Assembly: GCA_903838355.1 (NCBI GenBank)
Contig: CAILYC010000024.1
Coordinates: 19,218-83,217, forward strand
Direction of reading: 5' to 3'
DNA length: 64,000 nucleotides
From: an uncultured Burkholderiales bacterium
GTDB lineage: Bacteria; Pseudomonadota; Gammaproteobacteria; Burkholderiales; Burkholderiaceae_C
Under the pieces are notes generated by a model, which was given only the letters and a program-made list of their open reading frames with translations, did no database searches and was not told where the DNA came from. The position numbers were made by a program, and so were the translations under genes. This document shows, piece by piece, positions 35,107 to 44,576 of this stretch; within the stretch, counting starts at the first letter, position 1, and the number at the start of each line of letters is the position of its first letter.

Positions 35107-37635
35107 TCAAGCGAAAGTATCCAATAAGGCATCATTGCTTTTGCCCGTGATCGGGGCATCGGCAACAGTGGAAGAATCTTGAGTCAGGTCATTGACTGAA
35201 CTGGCATTTTGGCTGTTGTTTGCAAAGGGATTTTGACCCTCATTGCCGGAACCTTGACCCTGAGCATGGGAGCCTCCAGCACTGCCTTGTCCAATTTGAA
35301 CGCTGGCATGGTTGAGCCCCAAAACACTCAGATTATCCTTGAGTTGCTGGGAGCCGTGTTGGAGAAGATTTTGTGTCAAAGCGTTGTCAGACTGTAACAC
35401 CGCTGCCAGTTTGCCGTCCTTCATTTCAAGCGAGACATCCACCGCACCCAAAGAGGAGGGTTTGAGGGCAAATTTCATTTTCCATTGACCCTGGGCAATT
35501 TGATCGTTCATGCGCTTGGACAGTTCGCTGGCCAATTGGTTGGAGAGCTGCTCATAGGTATCGGCCATGTTCAGTGGGTTTTGGCTGAGCGCACTCGCGT
35601 CGCTCGGTATAGGGCTGCCCGTGTTGGCATTGCTGCCCGCGCCGCTTTGTGCGCCTTGTCCTGACAGGTCCAGGGTTGCACCTACGGCCAGTGAGGGATC
35701 GTTGCCCGCAAGGGCTGCAGTCGTGCCCAGGGCCAAATCAAAGGCCTTGGTGTCGCCGGTGCTGAAAGTCCCTTTGCCATTCAACTGGTTAAAGGCTGTT
35801 TGCAAGGTTTCGATGGCTGAGCTCGAGAGGTTGGAGCCCGCCATATTGAGCACCGACAGGGTACTGGCGGCATTGCCGCTCATGGTGCTGTTCAAGCGCG
35901 ATGAAGTGGCAGCTTGTGTAGAAAAACTGATTTTGGCTTCAAGGGTGTTGACGCCGGCTTGTTCGAGCAGGTCGTTCATGTCTGAAATGGCTGTGTTGGC
36001 TGTGTTGGGATTGGTGGGGTTGATGGGGTTGATGGGGTTGGGATTGGTGGGGTTGGTGACCAAGGGCGAGCCAGCACTGGACTGGAGCAAGTTGTTCAAT
36101 CCGTTGGCGCCCATGCCAGCGCTGAGCGGGTTGCTCAAGGCCACGGGTGTGTTGCCCAAGGCACCGATCGCCTGACTTGAGACAGGCAAATGGGACAAGG
36201 GGTTGAGCGCTGTGCCCAGGCTGTTGCTGGTGAGCATGGCGGCGCTGTTGGCGGTTTGAGCTGAGGCCAAAGTATTGGCGCTGCTGCTCGCACCTGCACT
36301 CAATGTTAGCGTTGCCAGTGAGTCGGCATTGGTGGTGAGCGTGAGCCCCGCCTTGACCGAATTGGCGCTCAAGGCTGCTGCTGCGTTCGTGCCTGTGTTC
36401 AAGGTGCTGGTGTTCAATGGACCTGCTTGGAGTGCTGCTGCGTTGAGCATCAAGGCATTGGCGTCTGGGCCAAAGAGTTCGGAGATGGCGCTTTCATCAA
36501 AACCCATGGAGCGTGCAAAATCTGCAAGGCTCTTTTCATTGGGTGCGTCGCTGGAAACCGTCACAATTTGGGTGTTGTCACCCAGTGCAACGGTTATGAG
36601 GGGATTGCTGCCAGTGCTGGCCAAGGCGTTGGCACCTGAGGCTGCGCCAGGGTCACTGACCATTGCAGATGCCGCCGTACTCGCGTTGGATGCGGTGCTT
36701 GAAACGCTGGGGAGTCGTTGCTGACTGAGCGCGATATTGGCCAAGGTCAAACGGCCCGAAGCGGCGTCGCTGCTTGGCGAATTTGGAGAATTGGCCAAGG
36801 TGTCAACGGTTGTATCCTGGGTGGCGCCCAGTATTGACTTGCTCGTGTCTAGGTTTGAATCTAAGGGCGCATTGGGGTCTTGCCCCAATACACCGGTGGT
36901 TTTGGGTTTGTCACCAAGGGCTGCGCCACTGGACTGTTCTCTTCGCTGCAAGTGCTCATGCGCGTTTGAACGCTGGTCCGAGGCGTGACTTGGTGTGTCC
37001 GCTGAATTTCTGTTGGGCTGTCTGGCCTGCGAAGTATCAACCTTGCTGGCTGTTTGTTCATCACGGGTACTGTTGTTGCTAATAGGGTCTGTATTTGTCC
37101 TCGAGTCTGGCGCGTTGCTCCTATCAGTGCTAGAAGAGCTGGAAGGTTGAGACCGGGCCCAGGAGGTCGATCCCAAGGAGCCCGTTGAATCCATGGAAGC
37201 GGTGTTCGATCCAAGCCAATTATTGGAAGTGGGCGCAAAAGCACTGGAACTGCTTGAATTGCCAAGGCCCCCAAACGCAGAAGTTCCAGACAAGGCGCTC
37301 AGATCTGAGCCGCCTAAAAAGTTGGCAAGCGGCAAGCCACCCAATGAGCTTGGGGAGCTGTTCAGCAAAGCGTTGCTGCTGTCCAGGGGCAAAGGCAAGG
37401 GCAATGAAGGGGCTGTGGCCGCGGGGCTGGCGTTGAGCGTGGGTGAGCTCGAGTTGCTGGGTTGGCTTTGAGCAAACGAGGGGTGCATCATCCTCTCAAA
37501 AAACACCGAAAATTGCGGCCCTGTTAAGGGGTTACTGGGTGTGACTTGAGGTGCACTCGCGCCGCCGCCCAAGAGATGGGCGTCGCTCAAGGGGGCGGTA
37601 TTGGTGTTCGGTGAATTAATGGAATTCGAACTCAT
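35107..37635 (-). CDS. fliK: Flagellar hook-length control protein FliK
   Basis: FliK is the secreted ruler that sets hook length and switches export specificity. The product is very long at 842 residues. About 700 residues are Ser/Asn/Ala-rich, low complexity, and include a TNPNPINPINPTNPN-type repeat. A C-terminal Flg_hook domain follows (QWKMKFALKPSSLGAVDVSL, then LKDNLSVLGLNHASVQI). ATG 37635 is preferred. A GTG at 37692 would add 19 residues. A second FliK-like gene exists at 51.6 kb. Confidence 0.9.
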   Translation of the reverse strand: MSSNSINSPNTNTAPLSDAHLLGGGASAPQVTPSNPLTGPQFSVFFERMMHPSFAQSQPSNSSSPTLNASPAATAPSLPLPLPLDSSNALLNSSPSSLGGLPLANFLGGSDLSALSGTSAFGGLGNSSSSSAFAPTSNNWLGSNTASMDSTGSLGSTSWARSQPSSSSSTDRSNAPDSRTNTDPISNNSTRDEQTASKVDTSQARQPNRNSADTPSHASDQRSNAHEHLQRREQSSGAALGDKPKTTGVLGQDPNAPLDSNLDTSKSILGATQDTTVDTLANSPNSPSSDAASGRLTLANIALSQQRLPSVSSTASNASTAASAMVSDPGAASGANALASTGSNPLITVALGDNTQIVTVSSDAPNEKSLADFARSMGFDESAISELFGPDANALMLNAAALQAGPLNTSTLNTGTNAAAALSANSVKAGLTLTTNADSLATLTLSAGASSSANTLASAQTANSAAMLTSNSLGTALNPLSHLPVSSQAIGALGNTPVALSNPLSAGMGANGLNNLLQSSAGSPLVTNPTNPNPINPINPTNPNTANTAISDMNDLLEQAGVNTLEAKISFSTQAATSSRLNSTMSGNAASTLSVLNMAGSNLSSSAIETLQTAFNQLNGKGTFSTGDTKAFDLALGTTAALAGNDPSLAVGATLDLSGQGAQSGAGSNANTGSPIPSDASALSQNPLNMADTYEQLSNQLASELSKRMNDQIAQGQWKMKFALKPSSLGAVDVSLEMKDGKLAAVLQSDNALTQNLLQHGSQQLKDNLSVLGLNHASVQIGQGSAGGSHAQGQGSGNEGQNPFANNSQNASSVNDLTQDSSTVADAPITGKSNDALLDTFA

Positions 37636-37716
37636 GGTCTTGGTGTAATTGGGTGTACGTCGATGTGTGTTTTGCAGGCTTTGTCGTGGCACTGATGTGC
37701 AAAGACAAACTTTACA

Positions 37717-37732
37717 AGCAAAAATCGTGACT
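37717..37732 (-). promoter_or_regulatory. Imperfect sigma-54-like site before fliK
   Basis: On the minus strand AGTCACGATTTTTGCT has the -12 GC and spacing of a sigma-54 site, but GT in place of the -24 GG. It may drive fliK-fliLMN weakly or be chance. Confidence 0.3.
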
Positions 37733-38260
37733 GGTTACTCTTTGCCATGGGCTTGAACGCCATTGGGTTCAGGTATTGGGGCAGTAAATTCCAATTAAAA
37801 TAAATATTAAGTATTATTTTATATTGTTTAATATTTAATAGGTATTATTAAATGATATTGAATTATTTTTTCTATACCGTTGAATTTGATGACTTTGTTC
37901 ATGCCGTGAACCCTTGAAAGCATATTTTCCGCCTGCTTTATCAGGAAAAAGTGGCCAATTCTTGCATCCCTCTGAGTTTTGGGTGGTCAATGCGTTTTGG
38001 CCCAAGGCTGGGGATTGTAAAAATCAGCCCTGTCTTCAATCCACGTTCTTGTGGGTCAGCACGCTTGCAAGACTGACTTTGGGGTGAGCGCGGAAATTGC
38101 TCAGACTTCTTTGACCAACAGATAAACTTACAAATAACTGACAAGTAACTCACAATTCACTGATCAATGAACGCTGCAACACAAAGTCGCCGTTGATGGG
38201 GGCCCGGTGTTGCGACCCCGGTCATTGCTGCCTTGGGCGACGGCGTAACGTCAACGTAAC

Positions 38261-38276
38261 TGGCATGTCGATTGCT
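38261..38276 (+). promoter_or_regulatory. Sigma-54 promoter of the flhA operon
   Basis: TGGCATGTCGATTGCT has GG and GC separated by exactly 10 bp, with the TTGCT -12 block. It lies 74 bp before the flhA ATG. It probably needs the FleQ-like activator encoded at 47-48 kb. Confidence 0.8.
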
Positions 38277-38349
38277 TAACTGTAAAGACACATAGAAGAA
38301 TTTGCATTTTGTGAAATCTTAAGCATTAAATTTTGAAGCAAAAAAGACC

Positions 38350-40449
38350 ATGACCACCCTAAGCCTGTCAACCATTCGACAGAATTTGACCAAATTTGAC
38401 TACTCAGGTCTGGGTATTCCTGCCTTGGTGTTGATGATCATGGGCATGTTGGTCTTGCCATTGCCTCCTTTATTGCTGGATTTCTTGTTCACCTTTAATA
38501 TTGTGGCGAGCTTGGTGATCATCATGATTGCCATCAGCACGACCAAACCTTTGGATTTTTCAGCCTTTCCTTCGGTCTTGCTGTTTGCCACCATGCTGCG
38601 TTTGGCCTTGAACGTGGCGTCGACCCGGGTGATTTTGGTCCACGGCAGTGAAGGCCAAGATTCAGCGGGCAAAGTGATTGCAGCCTTTGGTGAGTTCGTC
38701 ATCAGTGGCAACTATTTGGTGGGATTCATCATATTCTCAATTTTGATGATCATCAACTTCATCGTGGTGACCAAAGGTGCAGGGCGCGTGTCGGAAGTGA
38801 ACGCGCGTTTTACCTTGGACGCGATGCCGGGTAAACAAATGTCGATCGACGCGGATTTGAATGCGGGCGTGATTGATCAAGCCACAGCCAAGAAAAGACG
38901 CGAAGAGTTGTCCCAGGAGTCTGACTTCTTTGGCTCCATGGACGGTGCGTCCAAATTCGTCTCAGGCGATGCGGTCGCGGGTCTCTTGATTTTGCTCATC
39001 AACGTCATCGGTGGTTTGGCCATTGGTGTGGCCCAGCACGGCATGTCTGTAGCAGATGCCGGTAAGCTTTATGTGCTGTTGACCATTGGGGATGGATTGG
39101 TCGCTCAAATCCCTTCACTCTTATTGTCGCTTTCCACCGCCATCATTGTGACGCGTGTGACCACATCGGAGTCCATGACCGAGCAAGCAAAGACTCAGCT
39201 CTCCAACCCCTCAGCTTTGTTCATTGCCTCGGGCATTTTGACCGTCTTGGGCTTGGTGCCTGGCATGCCACACATGATCTTTGTGGCCCTGGCCGCGGCC
39301 ACTGCGGGTATTGGACTCATGGTGATTCGCGGTGAAGTCGAAGAAGAGGCCCAGGTCCAGGCGCAAATGGATGCGCCCAAAATGCAAGCGCCCAAAGAAT
39401 TGGACTGGGACGACATTGACCAAGTCGACTTGATTGGCCTCGATATCGGCTACGGCCTCATTCCCTTGGTGAACCCTGAAACCGGTGGCGAGCTCATGAG
39501 TCGAGTCAAAGGTGTCAGAAAGAAACTGTCTGCCGAATTGGGCTTTTTGGTCCAGCCCGTTCGCATTCGCGATGACCTCAACATCGATCCTGATTCTTAT
39601 CGCATTGTTCTCAAAGGCGTTGTCAGGGGCAAGGGCGATATCAAAGTGGGCCGTGATTTGGCCATCAACCCTGGCCAAGTGTATGGCGAGCTCAAAGGCA
39701 TTGAAACCTTGGAGCCTGCGTTTGGTTTGAAAGCGGTTTGGATTGAACCCTCTGAGCGAGATCACGCCAGGGCCATGGGCTACACCGTGGTCGATGCCAG
39801 CACGGCCATCTCCACCCATTTGAATAAAGTGCTGCGTGAAAATGCGTCTGACCTCATCAGCCACGATGACACCCAACAATTGCTCGAAAAGCTTGGTGCC
39901 CGTTCACCAAAATTGGTTGAAGATTTGGTACCCGGTAAAATCGCTTTGGGCGTACTCACCCGCGTTTTGCAATTCCTCCTCATCGAATCGGTCTCGATTC
40001 GCGATATGCGCACCATTGCTGAAACCTTGGCTGAAGTCAGCCACCGCAGCAACGACCCCGAGCAGCTCGCCGCCATGGTTCGTCCCAAGCTCGGGCGCAT
40101 GATCATGCAAAGCTTGGTCGACGAGAAAAATACCCTTTCGGTGATGACGCTCGAGCCGGGCTTTGAGCAACTGCTCCACAACGTGATCCAACAAACCCAG
40201 CCTGGACAACCCGTGGTCCTCGAACCCGGTCTATCCGAGAACTTGTTTTTGGCGCTCAGAGATGCCGCTCGCGTGATGGAAGACGATGGCAACCCGGCCG
40301 TGTTGGTGGTCTCGCCCCTCATTCGGACTTGGCTGTCCAAAGCGGTCAGACATCGCGTGAATGATTTGACGGTGTTGTCCTACAGCGAAATACCCGATGA
40401 CCAGTCCGTGAAAGTGGTGCACACCGTTGACGCCAAGCCCAAAGATTGA
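38350..40449 (+). CDS. flhA: Flagellar biosynthesis protein FlhA
   Basis: FlhA is the large export-gate membrane protein of the flagellar type III system. It is 699 residues. Eight membrane helices occupy about residues 18-330, with the FHIPEP-family block DFSAFPSVLLFATMLRLALN and NARFTLDAMPGKQMSIDADL. A cytosolic chaperone-docking domain follows. FliO, FliP, FliQ, FliR and FlhB are not in the window. It is the first gene of flhA-flhF-flhG-fliA and the 43.6-kb gene. Confidence 0.98.
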   Translation: MTTLSLSTIRQNLTKFDYSGLGIPALVLMIMGMLVLPLPPLLLDFLFTFNIVASLVIIMIAISTTKPLDFSAFPSVLLFATMLRLALNVASTRVILVHGSEGQDSAGKVIAAFGEFVISGNYLVGFIIFSILMIINFIVVTKGAGRVSEVNARFTLDAMPGKQMSIDADLNAGVIDQATAKKRREELSQESDFFGSMDGASKFVSGDAVAGLLILLINVIGGLAIGVAQHGMSVADAGKLYVLLTIGDGLVAQIPSLLLSLSTAIIVTRVTTSESMTEQAKTQLSNPSALFIASGILTVLGLVPGMPHMIFVALAAATAGIGLMVIRGEVEEEAQVQAQMDAPKMQAPKELDWDDIDQVDLIGLDIGYGLIPLVNPETGGELMSRVKGVRKKLSAELGFLVQPVRIRDDLNIDPDSYRIVLKGVVRGKGDIKVGRDLAINPGQVYGELKGIETLEPAFGLKAVWIEPSERDHARAMGYTVVDASTAISTHLNKVLRENASDLISHDDTQQLLEKLGARSPKLVEDLVPGKIALGVLTRVLQFLLIESVSIRDMRTIAETLAEVSHRSNDPEQLAAMVRPKLGRMIMQSLVDEKNTLSVMTLEPGFEQLLHNVIQQTQPGQPVVLEPGLSENLFLALRDAARVMEDDGNPAVLVVSPLIRTWLSKAVRHRVNDLTVLSYSEIPDDQSVKVVHTVDAKPKD

Positions 40450-40483
40450 CATCCTTTAAATTGACAGACTCAAGAGATCGACC

Positions 40484-42049
40484 ATGGAACTCAAAAGAAT
40501 CCTAGCCCCTAACAATCGACAAGCCAACGACAAGGCCGTGGCCTTGTATGGACCCGATGTGCTTGTCATCTCAAGCTGTCAAGTCCGCGGGCAAACCGAA
40601 TTGATCGTGGCCGTCGATATCCCCGCCATTGAAGGTGAAGAGGCTTTGCATGAATCCTTGGGTTTTTCTGCATTGAGCGCTCCCCAAGCCATCAACTTGG
40701 CCACTCTCAAGCCAGCAGAGCCCGCCAAGCTCCAACCCACCGAGTCGCCCTTGGCCTCAACATCTTTTGAAGATCATTTTGCTCAGAGCTTGGTACAAAA
40801 CAGTGCACCCGACCCCATGGCCAAATCGGCCTCCAATGCAAGCCCCAAAAACAACAAAGCCCAGCGTCTGGCCAGTGTTACCAATAGCGACATGCAAGCG
40901 TTTGAAGACAAAATGCTCGGGCACAAAAAACGCTTGGCCAAGACGCCAAGGCCTGTATCTAGCGAACAAGTCGACGCCCTCCTTGAATCCGTCACAGCCC
41001 AAGAGGCCCATGCTGTTGAGCCACCAATGGCCTCCGCTGCAACGCATGCAGAAAACGAGCACGACAAACTCAGAGGTCAAGAAATTGTGGCCATGGTGCG
41101 AGACGAATTGGCGGCCTTGCGCAAAGAGTTTCGCATGAGTCAGCAAATGAATTTGTGGCAACTCGGCGCGCAAATTCACCCTGCTTTGGCCGCTTTGCGC
41201 CAATCTTTGCAAGAGGCGCCCATACCTGCGGCCTTGAAAGCCTTGCTGCTTGACAGCATCCACAACCAAGACAACCCCGAATCGGCTTTGAATGAAATCA
41301 AAGGCCAGTTGCTCCACTCCATTGGCGACGTGCAACGCGCTTTGCCTGACACGGGGGTTCACGTGATCACTGGCTTGTCGGGTTCGGGCAAATCTTTGGC
41401 CGTGGCGCGCTTGGCCCAGCATGCCAGCACCAAGCACGGCTGCGATCAAGTGGCCATCGTCAGTTATTTGGATACCAAAGCAGGCGCATGGAACCAGACC
41501 CAGTTGCTGAGTGCCCAGTCCGGTGTGGACTGCTTTCGCGCGACCAATGCAGCAGGACTGCAACTCCTATTGGAAGAGCTCTCGAGCAGGCGACTCATTT
41601 TGATTGACACCTCGGGCGTACAAATGGCCGATCGACTCCAAGAAGTGCAGTTGTGCTGCAAAGAGGTGAATTTGAGCTTGTACACCCATGCGGTGATTTG
41701 CGCGGATGCGTCGGCCGCGAGTATTGCGCGTTTGAACCAAGTTGCAGGGGCCAATTGGACTTCTTGGTTGGTGAGCAAAATGGACGAGTCCACCCAGCCT
41801 TGGGCTTTGCTGCAGTTCTTGATTGAGCAGCCCACGGGGGTCAGTTTGGTCAGCCGAGGTGAACGGTTGAACGACTGGAGTCCCCAGGTCAACCCCCAAG
41901 AGTGGGTTGAACAGGCTTTGAGTCTGTTGCATCTCGCACCCGCTGCTGAAAAAGAGCACAATTTGCATGCGGCCATGTCGCGTGCGTCGGCCAAAATTGC
42001 ACAATTGACCCAAGATGGCGTATTACAAATGACAGGCACACATTCATGA
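40484..42049 (+). CDS. flhF: Flagellar SRP-type GTPase FlhF
   Basis: FlhF marks the pole and sets flagellum position and number with FlhG. It is 521 residues. A short N-terminal B region (MELKRILAPNNRQANDKAVA) is followed by a long variable linker (to about 190), an N domain and a G domain. The P-loop reads GLSGSGKSLAVARLA rather than the usual GxTGxGKTTT, and G3 reads DTSGV. Catalysis may therefore be weakened. It overlaps flhG by 4 bp. Confidence 0.9.
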   Translation: MELKRILAPNNRQANDKAVALYGPDVLVISSCQVRGQTELIVAVDIPAIEGEEALHESLGFSALSAPQAINLATLKPAEPAKLQPTESPLASTSFEDHFAQSLVQNSAPDPMAKSASNASPKNNKAQRLASVTNSDMQAFEDKMLGHKKRLAKTPRPVSSEQVDALLESVTAQEAHAVEPPMASAATHAENEHDKLRGQEIVAMVRDELAALRKEFRMSQQMNLWQLGAQIHPALAALRQSLQEAPIPAALKALLLDSIHNQDNPESALNEIKGQLLHSIGDVQRALPDTGVHVITGLSGSGKSLAVARLAQHASTKHGCDQVAIVSYLDTKAGAWNQTQLLSAQSGVDCFRATNAAGLQLLLEELSSRRLILIDTSGVQMADRLQEVQLCCKEVNLSLYTHAVICADASAASIARLNQVAGANWTSWLVSKMDESTQPWALLQFLIEQPTGVSLVSRGERLNDWSPQVNPQEWVEQALSLLHLAPAAEKEHNLHAAMSRASAKIAQLTQDGVLQMTGTHS

Positions 42050-42873
42050 TGAGCACCCAAAAAACCGAAGTGATTGGTGTGGCCAGTGGCAAAGGTGGCG
42101 TGGGCAAAACCACGGTCTCCATCAACTTGGCCACCGCCCTCACCCTGCAAGGCCACAAAGTCATGCTCTTTGATGCAGACTTGGGGCTGGCCAACGCGCA
42201 AATTGCACTCGGAGCCCGGGCCACTTACAACCTGAGTCATGTGCTCAATGGGGAAAAAACCCTTTCAGAGATTGTTCTCACCACCAAACAAGGCATCAAA
42301 TTGATTCCAGGCGCTTCGGGGGTTGAAGAGTTGGCGGGTTTGAGTGAAACCCAAGCCGCGAGCATTGTTCAGTCCTTTAGTTCCCTATCCGACGAAATCG
42401 ACTATTTGATCGTCGACGTGGCCGCTGGCATTTCCCCGTCCGTCCTTGCATTCTTGGCCTCGTGTCAGCGCCGCTTTATTGTGGTGAAGGACGACCCTTC
42501 CTCCATTGCCGACGCTTACGGCACCATCAAGGTGCTGTCCAAGCACATGGAACTCGATGAGATCTATTTGCTGCCCAATATGGTGGGCTCACAAGCCGAA
42601 GGCTGGAAACTTTATCAGCGCTTGAACGATGTGTGTGTCAAGTTTTTGGGGATCAATTTGCATTATTTGACCTCTATTGAGAACGACGAGTTGGTTCTCA
42701 CGGCACTTAGAAAATATTCCTCGGTCTTGGAGTTGTCACCCGGCAGTGCCGCGGCCAGAGACTTTAGACGCTTGGCCGATGTCTGTACTCAGTTCAGGCC
42801 CATTGACCACACCTCGGGTGGATTGCAGTTTTTTATGGAGCGGCTGGTCAACCCTAGCCAGAAATCATTATGA
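42046..42873 (+). CDS. flhG: MinD-like ATPase FlhG (FleN/YlxH)
   Basis: FlhG limits flagellum number and in pseudomonads (FleN) restrains FleQ. It is 275 residues with the deviant Walker A motif GVASGKGGVGKTTVSINLA, then FDADLGLANAQIALG and DYLIVDVAAGIS. No DQAxxLR activator helix is visible at the N-terminus, as in the FleN type. It is translationally coupled to both flhF and fliA (ATGA at each end). Confidence 0.95.
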   Translation: MMSTQKTEVIGVASGKGGVGKTTVSINLATALTLQGHKVMLFDADLGLANAQIALGARATYNLSHVLNGEKTLSEIVLTTKQGIKLIPGASGVEELAGLSETQAASIVQSFSSLSDEIDYLIVDVAAGISPSVLAFLASCQRRFIVVKDDPSSIADAYGTIKVLSKHMELDEIYLLPNMVGSQAEGWKLYQRLNDVCVKFLGINLHYLTSIENDELVLTALRKYSSVLELSPGSAAARDFRRLADVCTQFRPIDHTSGGLQFFMERLVNPSQKSL

Positions 42874-43619
42874 GAGCTCTCTCACCAGTCAAACACTATC
42901 AGCAACAACAAGTCTCGCCCAGTGAAGAGCTGGTGATGGCCCACTTGGGGCTGGTCAAACGGGTCGCCATCCACCTGAGAGCCCGCGTGCCGGCTTTCAT
43001 GGAGCTCGATGAATTGATTCAAGTGGGGATGATCGGGCTCTTGGAAGCCGCCAGAGCATTTGACTTGAACAAGGGTGTTGAGTTTGAGAATTTTGCCCAC
43101 TCGCGTGTGCGCGGCGCCATGCTCGATGAGGTGAGGCGCTTGTCGTTTCTGCCCAGGTCTGCTGTGGCGTTCAACAAGTCTCACAATGAGACCTTGCACA
43201 CGTTGTCGTCAGAACTCGGTCGTGCCCCCTCTCAAGTCGAAATCGCTGAATTCATGGGCAAAGACATCGAGGAGTTTCACAAAGACCGCGGCAAGGCCTG
43301 GCAATTTGAGACCTATTCCATGGAAGTGGTGACGGAGGAGGTGATGAACATTGCCGACACCCACGACCAGCAGCCCGATGCCATCGTCGAGCACGCCCAG
43401 TTGATGGATGCGGTGACCACAGCGATTGAAGATCTGCCCGAGCGCGAGCAGCTCGTCATGCAGCTCTACTATGTGGAAGAGCTCAATTTGAAAGAGATTG
43501 GTGAAGTCTTGGGGGTGAGTGAGTCCCGGGTGAGTCAAATTTTATCAACGGTGGTCAAAAAGCTGCGTGGCAATTTGAAAGGCGCGTTTGATCCCGTCGA
43601 AGCGACTGCGAGGCATTGA
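42870..43619 (+). CDS. fliA: Flagellar sigma factor FliA (sigma-28)
   Basis: FliA directs RNA polymerase to late flagellar promoters. It is 249 residues. Region 2 includes LIQVGMIGLLEAARAFD and EFENFAHSRVRGAMLDEVR. Region 4 ends with ELNLKEIGEVLGVSESRVSQ. It is opposed by FlgM, also in the window. Three matching promoters are visible (fliS, flgP, flgM). It overlaps both neighbours by 4 bp. Confidence 0.97.
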   Translation: MRALSPVKHYQQQQVSPSEELVMAHLGLVKRVAIHLRARVPAFMELDELIQVGMIGLLEAARAFDLNKGVEFENFAHSRVRGAMLDEVRRLSFLPRSAVAFNKSHNETLHTLSSELGRAPSQVEIAEFMGKDIEEFHKDRGKAWQFETYSMEVVTEEVMNIADTHDQQPDAIVEHAQLMDAVTTAIEDLPEREQLVMQLYYVEELNLKEIGEVLGVSESRVSQILSTVVKKLRGNLKGAFDPVEATARH

Positions 43620-44422
43620 TCATGAACAGTTTTTTTGGTCTCTTTGTGGCTTGGGGGGTACTTCTGCTCTTGATTTTGTCGTTTTATTTGATTGACAAAG
43701 TCAACACCATGTACAAGGCCCAAGTGCCGCCGGAAATTCCCAAGACCTATTCCGATGGGCTTTTTGGCGAACTCGTGGGTAAAACTTTGTGGGACGCCAT
43801 GAGTGGCATCCCGCTGCCTGGGATTGACACCAAACTGGTCGAGGGCTTGAAGCCGCACTACGAACCCGTGCTGCGCCAACACATTGAACTCGCCTTCATG
43901 GACGGGTTTCGCAATGGCAAAGAGCAAAAGGCCGGCGTGCCGCCCAACAATTGTCAAATCCCCACCCCCCGAGGCTCTTTGGAGTCTTGGCTACCCCTGC
44001 ATCACTTGGCCAGTATTTACCAAGCGGGTTTGGACTTTGCAATGAACAAGCCCGAAGACCACTTGATGCTCCAACAAAACCTCGACCAAGTCACGGCCAT
44101 GCTTTATGCCAGGACGGGCCTGGCCATTGCGGATCCCTATTCGGAGACACTTCTGAAGTTGCCCATTGCGGCCGGTTTGATGCAGCCCCCCGTTGAGCCG
44201 GGTGCCGACGGCGCCCCATTGGCTTTGGAAGGGCAGAGCATCAACCCCATTGAACCTGGATTGCCCGGTGCCCCGCCAGAGCAAATGATTTCGGATTTGG
44301 CCCAGTCTTTGTCGGGTTTTGATGGCATGGGGGGTGACCCCCCGCCGTTGAGCGAGCCCAATGAGCCTGCACCTGTGGTTTTGCCCATGAACTTGCCCAA
44401 TCCAGCCGCGCTTGCCGTTTGA
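43616..44422 (+). CDS. Unknown membrane protein coupled to fliA
   Basis: This 268-residue protein has one N-terminal membrane helix (about residues 5-26, LFVAWGVLLLLILSFYLID). A soluble region of about 150 residues follows, then a Pro/Gly/Glu-rich tail (about 190-268). The start overlaps the fliA stop (ATGA), so it belongs to the flhA operon. I recognise no domain. Its place between fliA and fliS suggests a motility function. Anchoring or polar localisation is a guess. Confidence 0.85.
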   Translation: MIMNSFFGLFVAWGVLLLLILSFYLIDKVNTMYKAQVPPEIPKTYSDGLFGELVGKTLWDAMSGIPLPGIDTKLVEGLKPHYEPVLRQHIELAFMDGFRNGKEQKAGVPPNNCQIPTPRGSLESWLPLHHLASIYQAGLDFAMNKPEDHLMLQQNLDQVTAMLYARTGLAIADPYSETLLKLPIAAGLMQPPVEPGADGAPLALEGQSINPIEPGLPGAPPEQMISDLAQSLSGFDGMGGDPPPLSEPNEPAPVVLPMNLPNPAALAV

Positions 44423-44513
44423 ATTTGGGGGCGCATGGGGGGTGAATTGAAAGCATTTTGAAGGAGTTTTTGTAAGTCTTTGGTTGTCGTTTTGTGAATT
44501 TCAGTGTCATTAC

Positions 44514-44540
44514 TCAAGTTACTCAAACTTAGGACGATTC
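44514..44540 (+). promoter_or_regulatory. Sigma-28 (FliA) promoter of fliS
   Basis: TCAAGTTA, 11 bp, GACGATTC. It agrees with the FliA consensus (TCAAGTTT-N11-GCCGATAA) at most positions. It lies 37 bp before the fliS ATG. Confidence 0.7.
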
Positions 44541-44576
44541 CGTGAGTGTCAGTCAATTCACTCAGGGATTCAAATC

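Larger units (their letters stand above)
37636..38349. promoter_or_regulatory. Divergent fliK / flhA control region
   Basis: This gap of about 710 bp has no gene. It contains a very AT-rich tract (37786-37877, nearly only A and T, with repeated tatt/aatat blocks). It also holds a good sigma-54 promoter for flhA and an imperfect sigma-54-like site for fliK on the minus strand (37717-37732). The AT-rich tract could bind a nucleoid protein or the FleQ-like activator. That is inference. Confidence 0.5.

Noticed and set aside
37941..38153. 70-codon minus-strand frame between fliK and flhA
   Set aside because: It has no ribosome-binding site, no family resemblance and lies in a clear control region.
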